Positions 24,390 to 32,074 of a stretch of 64,000 nt of DNA are shown piece after piece. Positions within the stretch are counted from its first letter, which is position 1, and the number at the start of each line of letters is the position of its first letter. Source of the stretch: Chloroflexota bacterium. Lineage in GTDB: Bacteria; Chloroflexota; Anaerolineae; Aggregatilineales; Phototrophicaceae. The translations under genes were made by a program, and so were the position numbers. The stretch is from assembly GCA_011523515.1 (NCBI GenBank), contig WTGO01000065.1, positions 1 through 64,000 of the forward strand. Direction: 5' to 3'. The notes below the pieces were generated by a model. The model searched no databases. It was given only the letters and a program-made list of their open reading frames with translations, and was not told where the DNA came from.

Positions 24390-26180
24390 ATGGCATTAAA
24401 GCGATCTGATGTATTGATTACGCGCCCCTGCAGCATGGATGTCTATCGCCGCTATCGCGCCACCGGGCTGGGCTGGGGCTTCTTGCCCGAGCCAGACCGG
24501 CGCGGCCTGCCGCCGGATGAAGAGATGATGCGCGATGTCGACGAAGCGCATCGCTGCGGCGTCAAGTTTCAGGGCCGCGTCGAGCTGGATGCGGATTGGA
24601 TGGGCATGATCGACTTTGATTCCAACTTCATGGAGTCGACCGTGCGCGATCTGAACAACAAACCGGCCGTGACCTGGTGGGCGCATACCTACAAGGGGCA
24701 TCCCTCGTACCACTTCTGCACCAACGCGCCCGGTTACCGACATTACCTGATGTACCAGCTGCGGCGGGTGATGCAAGCCGGTACTGATTGGCTGATGATC
24801 GATTCAGCTATTCCTACTATCGGCGCGCTAAACGCCCGCTACGGCGGCTGCTTCTGCCAGCACTGTATGGCAGGCTTTCGAGATTACCTCAAGACGAAAC
24901 TTGATGCTTCGGAGCGCGAACAACTCCGGATTGGCGACCTGACGTCCTTCGACTATCGCGATTATCTTGTGTCGCGCGGGTACACCGACGAGCTTTATCG
25001 CGCCGAGATTCTTGCCTTTCCAGAGACGATTCCACTGGCGAGAGAATACTTCAATTATCAGTGGCGCGAGGTGAACGCGCTGTTTCGGGAATTCAAGCGC
25101 TACGCGCAAGACTTCGGCGAAGACGTGCCCATGAGCTCAAATTCGCCCTACTACTGGGCGGAATTCATGTACGCCGTCGATGCGCATGACTTCTACACCA
25201 ATGAAATGGAGTATCGCCCGCCGGAAGAAGAGGTCTTGCCTTCCGAGCCGATTTATACTTTTAAGCTCGCTGACGCCTTGGGCAAGCTGGTTGCGATAAC
25301 TGGCGTGCCCAGCGCCTTCGAACCCTACCGCTTGAACGACCGGCCGGGGCATATCCGGCTCTGGATTGCCCAGGCCTATGCGCACGGCCATGTCTTCATG
25401 GCGCCGGACAAAATGTGGACGCATCGCTTTGCCGGCCAGCCCGACCGCTGGTACCATTGCAAGCCCGGCGATTACGAAGACCTCTATCACTTCGTGCGCG
25501 ACTATTCGGTCTTGTTCGACGGCTACGAGTCGGCGGCGGCGGTTGCGCTGATCTTCAGCAACAATGCTGTTCGCCAGTACCTGGGCGAGCGCTTGAGCAG
25601 CGGACATCTGGGCGGCCAGAATCGCAGCGCGCCCAAGACAGACTTGGTGCGCGCCTGTCTGGCGCTGAGCGCCGCCAATGTCCCCTATCGCATCATCGTC
25701 GCCGGCGATGACTGGATCGACGACCGTCTGCTCGACACCGACTTGTCTCAGTTCCGCGCCGTCGTCCGCTTTGAGCCGGCGCATTTGAACAGCGAACAGG
25801 AAGCCTATCTGTCTGGCGCAGCGAATCAGCTGGTGACATGGTCAACAGCTGAGGACTTGATCAAAGCGGTGGGTCATGATGTCGAAGTGTCCGGCGCGGG
25901 AAATCTTTCAGTGTTGCCACGCATTCAACCCGAGAACACCGAGTCGCCTTTAATCTGCCACCTGCTGAACGGCAACTACGATCCGCAGGCGGATCACTAT
26001 CACGTCCAGAACGATGTGGAGCTGACGATCGGGGCAGGTATGGTCGGCAGAGTCTTTGCCACAGCAACTCTCTTCGCGCCGGGCCAGGCGCCGGTTGCCG
26101 TCGATTGCCGCGCGAGCGAAGCGGCCACCACTGTGACCCTCCCCAGATTAGGCATGTGGGCCACTCTGAAGTTGGAGTGA
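24390..26180 (+). CDS. GH42-like TIM-barrel glycoside hydrolase-like protein
   Basis: The 596-residue protein has an N-terminal barrel-like region with WWAHTYKGHPSYHFCTNAPGYRHYL and ARYGGCFCQHCMAGFRDYL; the Cys pair resembles those of GH42 and related hydrolase-like barrels. A central flavodoxin-like trimerisation-type domain (VALIFSNNAV near 385, then PYRIIVAGDDWIDD) and a small C-terminal beta domain follow, the order seen in GH42 beta-galactosidases. Catalytic Glu residues cannot be fixed by eye. A GGAG site precedes the ATG, and it follows the sulfatase gene after 21 bases. Galactoside cleavage is plausible but inferred from fold and context. It ends the operon, converging with 26184. Confidence 0.6.
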   Translation: MALKRSDVLITRPCSMDVYRRYRATGLGWGFLPEPDRRGLPPDEEMMRDVDEAHRCGVKFQGRVELDADWMGMIDFDSNFMESTVRDLNNKPAVTWWAHTYKGHPSYHFCTNAPGYRHYLMYQLRRVMQAGTDWLMIDSAIPTIGALNARYGGCFCQHCMAGFRDYLKTKLDASEREQLRIGDLTSFDYRDYLVSRGYTDELYRAEILAFPETIPLAREYFNYQWREVNALFREFKRYAQDFGEDVPMSSNSPYYWAEFMYAVDAHDFYTNEMEYRPPEEEVLPSEPIYTFKLADALGKLVAITGVPSAFEPYRLNDRPGHIRLWIAQAYAHGHVFMAPDKMWTHRFAGQPDRWYHCKPGDYEDLYHFVRDYSVLFDGYESAAAVALIFSNNAVRQYLGERLSSGHLGGQNRSAPKTDLVRACLALSAANVPYRIIVAGDDWIDDRLLDTDLSQFRAVVRFEPAHLNSEQEAYLSGAANQLVTWSTAEDLIKAVGHDVEVSGAGNLSVLPRIQPENTESPLICHLLNGNYDPQADHYHVQNDVELTIGAGMVGRVFATATLFAPGQAPVAVDCRASEAATTVTLPRLGMWATLKLE

Positions 26181-26183
26181 ACC

Positions 26184-26543
26184 CTAGGCAAAGTCGCTCT
26201 TCATCCAGCGCTCGCGAATCGTAGACAGCTGGGCCAGCATTTGTTCGCGGGTCCATTCATCTTCAAAGAAGCTGCACTGCTCAAAGAAGCGAGACAGGTC
26301 GTTCAGCCGCTCAAGAACCTCTTTATTTGTGACCGCAGCCGGGGCGGTGCTGAAGATGCGCCTGTGTAAGGGCGGGGCGATCCATTCGGGCGGCGGCTCG
26401 CCGGTTTCCAGTATGTGCTCGCTCGCCTTGAAGTAGCGAGTAACCGCCGACTCCGCTGCGCGATTCGTCGTCCAAAGTATGACGCGAACAATCATGAACG
26501 CGCCAATCAAGGAAGCCAGCACGAAGACCGCCAGAATATCCAT
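26184..26543 (-). CDS. Small single-pass membrane protein linked to the ABC ATPase operon
   Basis: The 119-residue protein begins [24 protein letters not shown], one transmembrane helix, then a soluble part rich in charged and aromatic residues (FFEQCSFFEDEWTREQMLAQL). I do not recognise the family. Its ATG overlaps the stop of the upstream ATPase gene (ATGA), so it is translationally coupled to it, which suggests a role with the transporter or simply co-expression. A longer reading frame upstream overlaps the ATPase gene and is not likely. Confidence 0.7.
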   Translation of the reverse strand: MDILAVFVLASLIGAFMIVRVILWTTNRAAESAVTRYFKASEHILETGEPPPEWIAPPLHRRIFSTAPAAVTNKEVLERLNDLSRFFEQCSFFEDEWTREQMLAQLSTIRERWMKSDFA

Positions 26544-27595
26544 CAGTCGTCCTCGTCGACTCCGCGCAACTCTAATTCCTCGGCAAAATGGCAGGCGGCA
26601 AAATGCCCGGGCGCGACTTCGCTCCAGGCTGGCGTTTCCTGAGCACAGATCTCCTGAGCATAGCGACAGCGTGGATGAAAATAACATCCGGTCGGCGGGT
26701 CGGCCGGATTAGCCACCTCACCCGGCAAGATAATCCGATCCATCTTGATTTCCGGATCCGTGGTTGGCACGGCGGAAAGCAGCGCCTCGGTATAAGGATG
26801 TTTCGGGTCGGTGAAAAGCGACTCGGTATCGGCCATCTCAACCAATTTACCCACGTACATGACGCCGACGCGATCCGAAATGTGCTCGACGACTGAAAGG
26901 TCATGCGCGATGAAGAGAAAAGTCAGGTTAAATTCTTCTTGCAAGTCTTCGAGCAGGTTGAGGATCTGCGCCTGTATCGACACATCCAGCGCCGACACCG
27001 CCTCATCGCAGACGATTAGCCGCGGGTTGGGCGCCAGCGAGCGGGCGATGCCGATCCGTTGCCGTTGCCCGCCGGAAAAAGCATGCGGATAGCGGTTGAG
27101 GTGCTGGATGTCCAAGCCGACCACGTCCATGAGTTCGCGCACGCGATCCTGTATTTCGCGCGAATCCGAGAGCAATTTGTTGTTGCGAATTGGCTCGGCG
27201 ATGATGTCGAGCACGGACATGCGCGGGTCAAGGGACGAATAGGGATCCTGGAATATCATGTGAAAATGCTGGCGCGCATTGCGCAAACTGCGCCGTTCCA
27301 GGGCGGCGATATCGACTTCGTCGCCATCGGGCAGGCGAAATAGCACCTGGCCCTCGGTCGGTTCGATCGCGCGCACGATGCAGCGCCCCAGCGTCGTCTT
27401 GCCGCTACCGGATTCGCCCACCAAACCGAAGGTTTCGCCTTCGCGAATGACAAAGCTGACGTCATCAACCGCTTTGACATGGCCATGAACGCTGCGGAAA
27501 AAGCCCTTCTCAATGGGAAAGTGCTTCTTAAGATTGCGCACCTCCAGCAGCACTTCACCGATAGCTTTCCCGGCGGATGCCGGCGCCTCAGCCAT
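26543..27595 (-). CDS. Oligopeptide-type ABC transporter ATP-binding protein (DppF/OppF-like)
   Basis: The 350-residue ATPase has Walker [10 protein letters not shown], the signature [16 protein letters not shown] and Walker [13 protein letters not shown], with Ala where Pro is usual (DEPVSALD). The C-terminal oligopeptide-type extension has [14 protein letters not shown]. The start is the ATG 43 codons into the longest frame, overlapping the upstream gene by 8 bases; the conserved domain begins soon after. With 27588-28613 it powers the permeases at 12525-14678, from which it is separated by the binding-protein and hydrolase genes. An operator-like repeat upstream of the operon ties it to the same regulation. 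Confidence 0.93.
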   Translation of the reverse strand: MAEAPASAGKAIGEVLLEVRNLKKHFPIEKGFFRSVHGHVKAVDDVSFVIREGETFGLVGESGSGKTTLGRCIVRAIEPTEGQVLFRLPDGDEVDIAALERRSLRNARQHFHMIFQDPYSSLDPRMSVLDIIAEPIRNNKLLSDSREIQDRVRELMDVVGLDIQHLNRYPHAFSGGQRQRIGIARSLAPNPRLIVCDEAVSALDVSIQAQILNLLEDLQEEFNLTFLFIAHDLSVVEHISDRVGVMYVGKLVEMADTESLFTDPKHPYTEALLSAVPTTDPEIKMDRIILPGEVANPADPPTGCYFHPRCRYAQEICAQETPAWSEVAPGHFAACHFAEELELRGVDEDD

Positions 27596-28613
27596 AGACG
27601 GGCTCGCTTTCTTCGCTGTGCAGATAGCAGCGAACAAAATGCTGATCGCCCATTTCAACCAGAGACGGGACAGCCGCGTCGCACTTGCCGGCCATGAAGT
27701 CATCACAGCGTGAGGCGAAACCACACTGCGGCGGAGGATTCATCGGCACGGGAACATTGCCGCGGATGGCGTCAAGCCGGCCCCGTCCGCGCCCGCCCAG
27801 CCGCGGGATAGACTTCAGCAAGCGCTGGGTATATGGATGCAGTGGATTCTTGAAAAGCTCGACGGTCGAGGCTCGCTCGACCACCCGTCCCAGATACATG
27901 ACATTGACTTCGTCGGCGATCTCCGCGATCACGCCCAAGTCATGCGTGATGTACATGATGGCCATGCCGAATTCATTCTGCAATTCTTTCATCAGCTCGA
28001 GAATTTGCGCCTGTACCGTCACATCAAGCGCGGTCGTCGGCTCGTCGGCAATCAGCAGCGACGGGCTGCAAGACAGCGCCATCGCAATCATTGCTCGCTG
28101 ACGCATGCCGCCGGACAACTGATGTGGGTATTCGTCGTATCGTTGTTTCGGGTTGGATATGCCCACGCGATTGATCATATCCAGGGCTATGCTCTTCACT
28201 TTGCGCTTGTCTCTGGTGACGTGCAGCCGGATGGCTTCTGCAATTTGGGCGCCGATGGTATGCACTGGCGACAGACTGGTCATCGGCTCTTGAAACACCA
28301 TGGAAATCTCGGCCCCGCGGATGGCGCGAATTTCGCGGCTGCGCGGATTCAGCTGGCATAAGTCGACCCGACGACCATCGCTGCGCCGCAGGAATATCTG
28401 GCCGGACTGGATGGCGCCCGGAGGTGGCACAATCTGCAGGATCGACTGCGCGGTAACGCTCTTGCCCGATCCGGATTCGCCGATGACGCCGACAGTTTGA
28501 TGCGGCGCTATGGTAAGGTCGACGCCGTCTACCGCCTTGAGCGTCCCCTCGGGCAAGTTGAAATAGGTGCGGAGGGCGCGCGCCTCAAGTACGTAGTCGT
28601 TGTCAGATGCCAT
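27588..28613 (-). CDS. Oligopeptide-type ABC transporter ATP-binding protein (DppD/OppD-like)
   Basis: The 341-residue ATPase has Walker [10 protein letters not shown], signature [15 protein letters not shown], Walker [13 protein letters not shown] and H-loop [14 protein letters not shown]. The OppD-type C-terminus includes [21 protein letters not shown]. It is the first gene of the ATPase operon, with the DppF-like gene overlapping its end. The upstream 179-base gap to the tRNA-Val gene contains an operator-like repeat 35 bases from the start codon and, on the far side, the tRNA terminator. Confidence 0.94.
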   Translation of the reverse strand: MASDNDYVLEARALRTYFNLPEGTLKAVDGVDLTIAPHQTVGVIGESGSGKSVTAQSILQIVPPPGAIQSGQIFLRRSDGRRVDLCQLNPRSREIRAIRGAEISMVFQEPMTSLSPVHTIGAQIAEAIRLHVTRDKRKVKSIALDMINRVGISNPKQRYDEYPHQLSGGMRQRAMIAMALSCSPSLLIADEPTTALDVTVQAQILELMKELQNEFGMAIMYITHDLGVIAEIADEVNVMYLGRVVERASTVELFKNPLHPYTQRLLKSIPRLGGRGRGRLDAIRGNVPVPMNPPPQCGFASRCDDFMAGKCDAAVPSLVEMGDQHFVRCYLHSEESEPVYG

Positions 28614-28638
28614 CGTGATTCCGGGAGCCGCTGCGAAA

Positions 28639-28676
28639 CATTGTCATAATGTAGACAATCTACAAAACCTTGTCAA
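28639..28676. promoter_or_regulatory. Operator-like repeat upstream of the ABC ATPase operon
   Basis: AATGTAGACAAT (28648-28659) is the ATTGTCTACAAT word in the other orientation with one change. Extra half-sites flank it: ATTGTCA at 28640 and TTGTCAAG at 28670. It lies 35 bases before the first ATPase start. The shared motif links this operon to the permease, binding-protein and hydrolase operons. Confidence 0.6.
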
Positions 28677-28745
28677 GTTTTGCGGCAGGCCGTCTTAATC
28701 CTGCCACTCGCCGCCGGGCTGGATTCGGGGCCCATGTCTAGCTAC

Positions 28746-28769
28746 AGAAAAGGCGCCTGAAGAGGCGCC
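28746..28769 (-). terminator. Rho-independent terminator of tRNA-Val
   Basis: On the minus strand GGCGCCT and AGGCGCC form a 7-base-pair stem with a 4-base loop, followed by TTTT. It lies 24 bases beyond the tRNA 3' end, in the direction of transcription. Confidence 0.85.
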
Positions 28770-28792
28770 AAATTCTTGCACGATTAATGGAG

Positions 28793-28865
28793 TGGGCGAT
28801 GTAAGACTCGAACTTACAACCTTCCAGGTGTAAACCGGATGCTCTGCCAATTGAGCTAATCGCCC
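28793..28865 (-). tRNA. tRNA-Val (anticodon UAC)
   Basis: The 73-base cloverleaf reads GGGCGAT at the 5' end pairing with ATCGCCC at the 3' end, plus discriminator A. The D arm is GCTC..GAGC, and the anticodon stem TCCGG/CTGGA encloses TTTACAC, giving anticodon TAC for valine. The T arm is GTAAG-TTCGAGT-CTTAC. The CCA end is not encoded. It has its own promoter and terminator. Confidence 0.95.
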
Positions 28866-28876
28866 TTGGGAAGCCA

Positions 28877-28906
28877 AGTATAGCGTTGTCGGCGGCGTAC
28901 AGTCAA
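28877..28906 (-). promoter_or_regulatory. Sigma-70-type promoter of tRNA-Val
   Basis: On the minus strand TTGACT (28901-28906) and TATACT (28877-28882) are 18 bases apart, and transcription would start a few bases before the mature tRNA. It lies in the gap after dcd. Confidence 0.75.
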
Positions 28907-28918
28907 GACTGCCTTTGT

Positions 28919-29473
28919 TTACATCCGCGGGGGCGTTACGCCGGTTTGACCCTGATACTTGCCTTTTTTGTCCGCGTATGATTGTTCGCAGGTTTCGTCG
29001 GCCTCAAAGAAGAGCACCTGCGCTAGCCCCTCGTTGGCGTAGACCTTGGCCGGCAGGGGCGTCGTATTGCTGATCTCCAGCGTCACGAAACCTTCCCACT
29101 CCGGTTCAAAGGGCGTGACATTCACGATCAGGCCGCAGCGCGCGTAAGTCGACTTGCCCAGGCAAACGGTCAAGACATTGCGCGGAATGCGAAAATACTC
29201 GACCGAGCGAGACAGCGCGAAAGAGTTGGGCGGAATGATGCAGACATCACCCTGATAATCGACGAAGGATTCGCTGGCGAAGTGCTTGGGATCAACCACG
29301 GCGGAACGCACATTGGTGAAGATCTTGAATTCGTCGGAGACGCGCAGATCATATCCATAGGATGACACACCGTAACTGATGGCGCCTTCGCGCACCTGCT
29401 GGTCAACGAAGGGTTCAATCATACGATGCTCGCGCGCCATTCGTTTTATCCAGTGATCGGGTTTGAGTCCCAT
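28919..29473 (-). CDS. dcd: dCTP deaminase
   Basis: The 184-residue protein matches dCTP deaminase, which makes dUTP for dTMP synthesis. It has the conserved active-site stretch [23 protein letters not shown] near residues 106-128, with the catalytic Glu in [10 protein letters not shown]. The N-terminal [16 protein letters not shown] is also typical. Length is usual for the monofunctional enzyme. AGGAAG precedes the ATG. It lies 21 bases after argS and is probably in the same transcript. Confidence 0.95.
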   Translation of the reverse strand: MGLKPDHWIKRMAREHRMIEPFVDQQVREGAISYGVSSYGYDLRVSDEFKIFTNVRSAVVDPKHFASESFVDYQGDVCIIPPNSFALSRSVEYFRIPRNVLTVCLGKSTYARCGLIVNVTPFEPEWEGFVTLEISNTTPLPAKVYANEGLAQVLFFEADETCEQSYADKKGKYQGQTGVTPPRM

Positions 29474-29494
29474 AACGGCTTCCTGTCTATCGGC

Positions 29495-31237
29495 TCACAT
29501 GCGCTCGGGCGCCGACATGCCCATCAGACGCAGCACCCGGAAGAAGACAACCGCCGCCGCCCGATAAAAGCGCAGGCGCGCCCGGGCGACATCCGGCGGC
29601 ACTTCGCTGTGCAGCACACGCGCCCGGTCATAAATCGGATGAAAGACGGCCGCCAGCTCATGGGCGTAGAAGGCGATTTTATGCGGCTCGTAGTTAAGCA
29701 CCGCCTGCTCAATGACATTGCCCAACTCAAGCGCCTTGCGGATAAAGCGCAGCTCATCGGCGCCGAGCGAGCTGAGGTCGGCATTGTCATCACTGAAACC
29801 GCGTTCCTCGGCCTCGCGAAAAATGCCGGCGCAGCGCACATAGGCGTTCTGGATGTAATAGACCGGGTTCTCGTTGCTCTGTTTCACCACTTGGTCGACA
29901 TCGAAATCCAGTTGCGAATTGGGACTGCGCGCCAGCATATGATAGCGCACCGCGTCGGCGCTGGTCATCTCGACCAGATCGTCTAGCGTATCAAAGTCGC
30001 CGGCGCGTTTGGATTGCTTGACTGCTTCATGCTCGCCCAGCGCCTCGTTCCAGCGCACCGCGCGCACCATTTGCACGAAGATGACATGAATCGGCTCAGG
30101 GTCCATACCCAGAGCCTGCAAGCCGTATTTGACCACCTGCGCCTGCGAAAAATGGTCCGTGCCCAGCACATTGACGGCGATGCTGAAGCCGCGATCCAGC
30201 TTACCGCAGTGATAGGCGATATCAGGCAGGGTATAGGTCGGCGCGCCATCACTCTTGACCATCACGCGATCTTTTTCATCGCCGAAAGTACTGCTGCGGA
30301 ACCAGGTCGCCGGTTCATAGCCTTTGGACTCTACATCGGCGATCTCGGCGGCGTCAGCGCCTTCCCAGTGTGTGCTTTCGTAGACATGGCCGTTCTCGCG
30401 CATGCTATCCAGCGCCCGCCAGATGCGCCCGCATTCGAACAAAGAAGTCTCGTTGAAAAATTGATCGTGCTCGATGTCAATGGATGCCAACGACTGATTG
30501 ATCCAGTGAAACATCTGAGTTTCGGCCGCGTCTCTGAAATAGACCCAGTCCTTACCGCGCAGCGAGTCGCCGCGCGCATCCGCCAGCTGCGCCGCCACGG
30601 ATACCAGATACTCGCCCTGATAATAATCGGGCGGATAATCTACTTCTTCGCCGATCTGTTGCAGATAGCGCAGCATCAGGCTTTTGCCCAAAAGCGCCAT
30701 CTGGTTGCCGGCATTGTTGTAGTAGTACTCGCGCTGGACCTGGTAGCCGGCCGCTTCCAGAAGACGCGCCATGGCATCGCCGACCACGGCGCCGCGAGTA
30801 TGCCCGATGGTGATAGGCCCGCTGGGATTGGCGCTGACGAATTCGACTTGTGCAGTCTTGCCCGCTCCGATGTCGAGCCGGAAGAAGTCGTCGCCCTCGC
30901 CGATTATCGCGTCTACTTGCTGTCTAAGGTACTCGTCGGCGATCGTAAAGTTGATGAATCCCGGCGGCGCGATCTCAATACGGTCGATGAAATCCAGAGA
31001 GATCATGTTTTCGACGATCAGTCGGGCAATATCCGGCGGACGTTTGCGCGCCAGTCTGGCCAGCCCCATCGCCGGATACGAGAGATCGCCTTGGTCAGCG
31101 CGCTTGGGCGGACTAACAGGTATTGCGGGAATCTCAAATGTCGGCAGCCGGCCATCCGCTTGTGCCGCCAAGAGCGCTGCGTTAATGGCCGATTCCAATG
31201 CCTGGTTGAGCTGTTTCAATGAATAAGGCCTTGTCAT
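29495..31237 (-). CDS. argS: Arginyl-tRNA synthetase
   Basis: The 580-residue class I synthetase has the N-terminal Add-1 domain, the ATP-site stretch VEFVSANPSGPITIGHTRGAVVG in which the first His of the HIGH motif is Thr (TIGH), a KMSKS-like KQSKRAG, and the C-terminal DALR anticodon-binding domain containing FHPIYDRARVL. The ATG 75 codons inside the longest frame matches the family start. The changed first His is notable but the rest is well conserved, so function is expected. It is followed by dcd. Confidence 0.95.
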   Translation of the reverse strand: MTRPYSLKQLNQALESAINAALLAAQADGRLPTFEIPAIPVSPPKRADQGDLSYPAMGLARLARKRPPDIARLIVENMISLDFIDRIEIAPPGFINFTIADEYLRQQVDAIIGEGDDFFRLDIGAGKTAQVEFVSANPSGPITIGHTRGAVVGDAMARLLEAAGYQVQREYYYNNAGNQMALLGKSLMLRYLQQIGEEVDYPPDYYQGEYLVSVAAQLADARGDSLRGKDWVYFRDAAETQMFHWINQSLASIDIEHDQFFNETSLFECGRIWRALDSMRENGHVYESTHWEGADAAEIADVESKGYEPATWFRSSTFGDEKDRVMVKSDGAPTYTLPDIAYHCGKLDRGFSIAVNVLGTDHFSQAQVVKYGLQALGMDPEPIHVIFVQMVRAVRWNEALGEHEAVKQSKRAGDFDTLDDLVEMTSADAVRYHMLARSPNSQLDFDVDQVVKQSNENPVYYIQNAYVRCAGIFREAEERGFSDDNADLSSLGADELRFIRKALELGNVIEQAVLNYEPHKIAFYAHELAAVFHPIYDRARVLHSEVPPDVARARLRFYRAAAVVFFRVLRLMGMSAPERM

Positions 31238-31281
31238 TGAGCTGGTGTAAACGGCTACGGATTCTAGCAAACTTGCGCCGC

Positions 31282-32043
31282 CTAAGATATAGGCACTTGG
31301 CGCGCCGATTGCATAGCGTGGCCCAGGCCGTCGGCGCGAATTGGCCGAGAGCGTCCTGTTTTCAGCGCCCAGACCTGACTGTAATCTTCTTGCCAGATCA
31401 TCACGTCGATATCGCGCATGCCCAGCGCTTCGAGCTCGGCCCGCAATCGAAATTCGCTCCATGCGCGCCCGGGCATCCAGCGCGTGTCGATGCGAATTGA
31501 AGTCAGCAGCAACCCGCCCGGCCGCAGCACCCGGATCATTTCAGCCAGAGCTTCTTGCGGACGCGGCATAAACTCCAGCGCTTCCAGGCAGGTCACGACA
31601 TCGAAACTGTCATCTTTGAAGGGTAGCTCGCTGGCGTCCTCGCGGAGCAGGGTAATAAATGATTCGAAGCGACCGGCGACGACTTTCTCGCGCGCTTTTT
31701 CCAACATGCGCCGGCTGGCATCCAAACCGATGACGCGCCCGCGGAAGCGCGCGTTCCGCGCCATAATCAGCGGTACGCGCGCGGTGCCGGTGGCGACATC
31801 CAGGATCAGGGGATTGTCCAGCGGCGCGATGCGATCCAGCAGCGGCTGTGAAATGAGGGTGATATCCGCTGTTTCGTCGAATTGTTTGATGCGGTCGTAG
31901 CGCGCGGCGTAGAGATCGTAGAGCGCCACCATCACCCGTCGTCCCAGGTATACGCCCTCGGTCTCAAATATCAGCCACCATATCAGAAACGCAACGACGA
32001 AGATCGCGGCGCCGAAAAGCAGGACTGGCACATTGCCGCTCAT
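31282..32043 (-). CDS. Membrane-anchored SAM-dependent methyltransferase
   Basis: The 253-residue protein has one N-terminal transmembrane helix (PVLLFGAAIFVVAFLIWWLIF), then a ubiE-like Rossmann methyltransferase: motif I LDVATGTARVPLIMAR near residue 80, IGLDASRRMLEKAR, FDVVTCLEALEF and RPGGLLLTSIR. The likely start is the second in-frame start (ATG), two codons into the longest frame. Substrate is unknown; lipid or quinone methylation is one option, given the anchor. It lies 31 bases after the ABC exporter gene. Confidence 0.8.
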   Translation of the reverse strand: MSGNVPVLLFGAAIFVVAFLIWWLIFETEGVYLGRRVMVALYDLYAARYDRIKQFDETADITLISQPLLDRIAPLDNPLILDVATGTARVPLIMARNARFRGRVIGLDASRRMLEKAREKVVAGRFESFITLLREDASELPFKDDSFDVVTCLEALEFMPRPQEALAEMIRVLRPGGLLLTSIRIDTRWMPGRAWSEFRLRAELEALGMRDIDVMIWQEDYSQVWALKTGRSRPIRADGLGHAMQSARQVPIS

Positions 32044-32074
32044 TTGCAAACTTTACGCAATTTGATCGCTGCAG

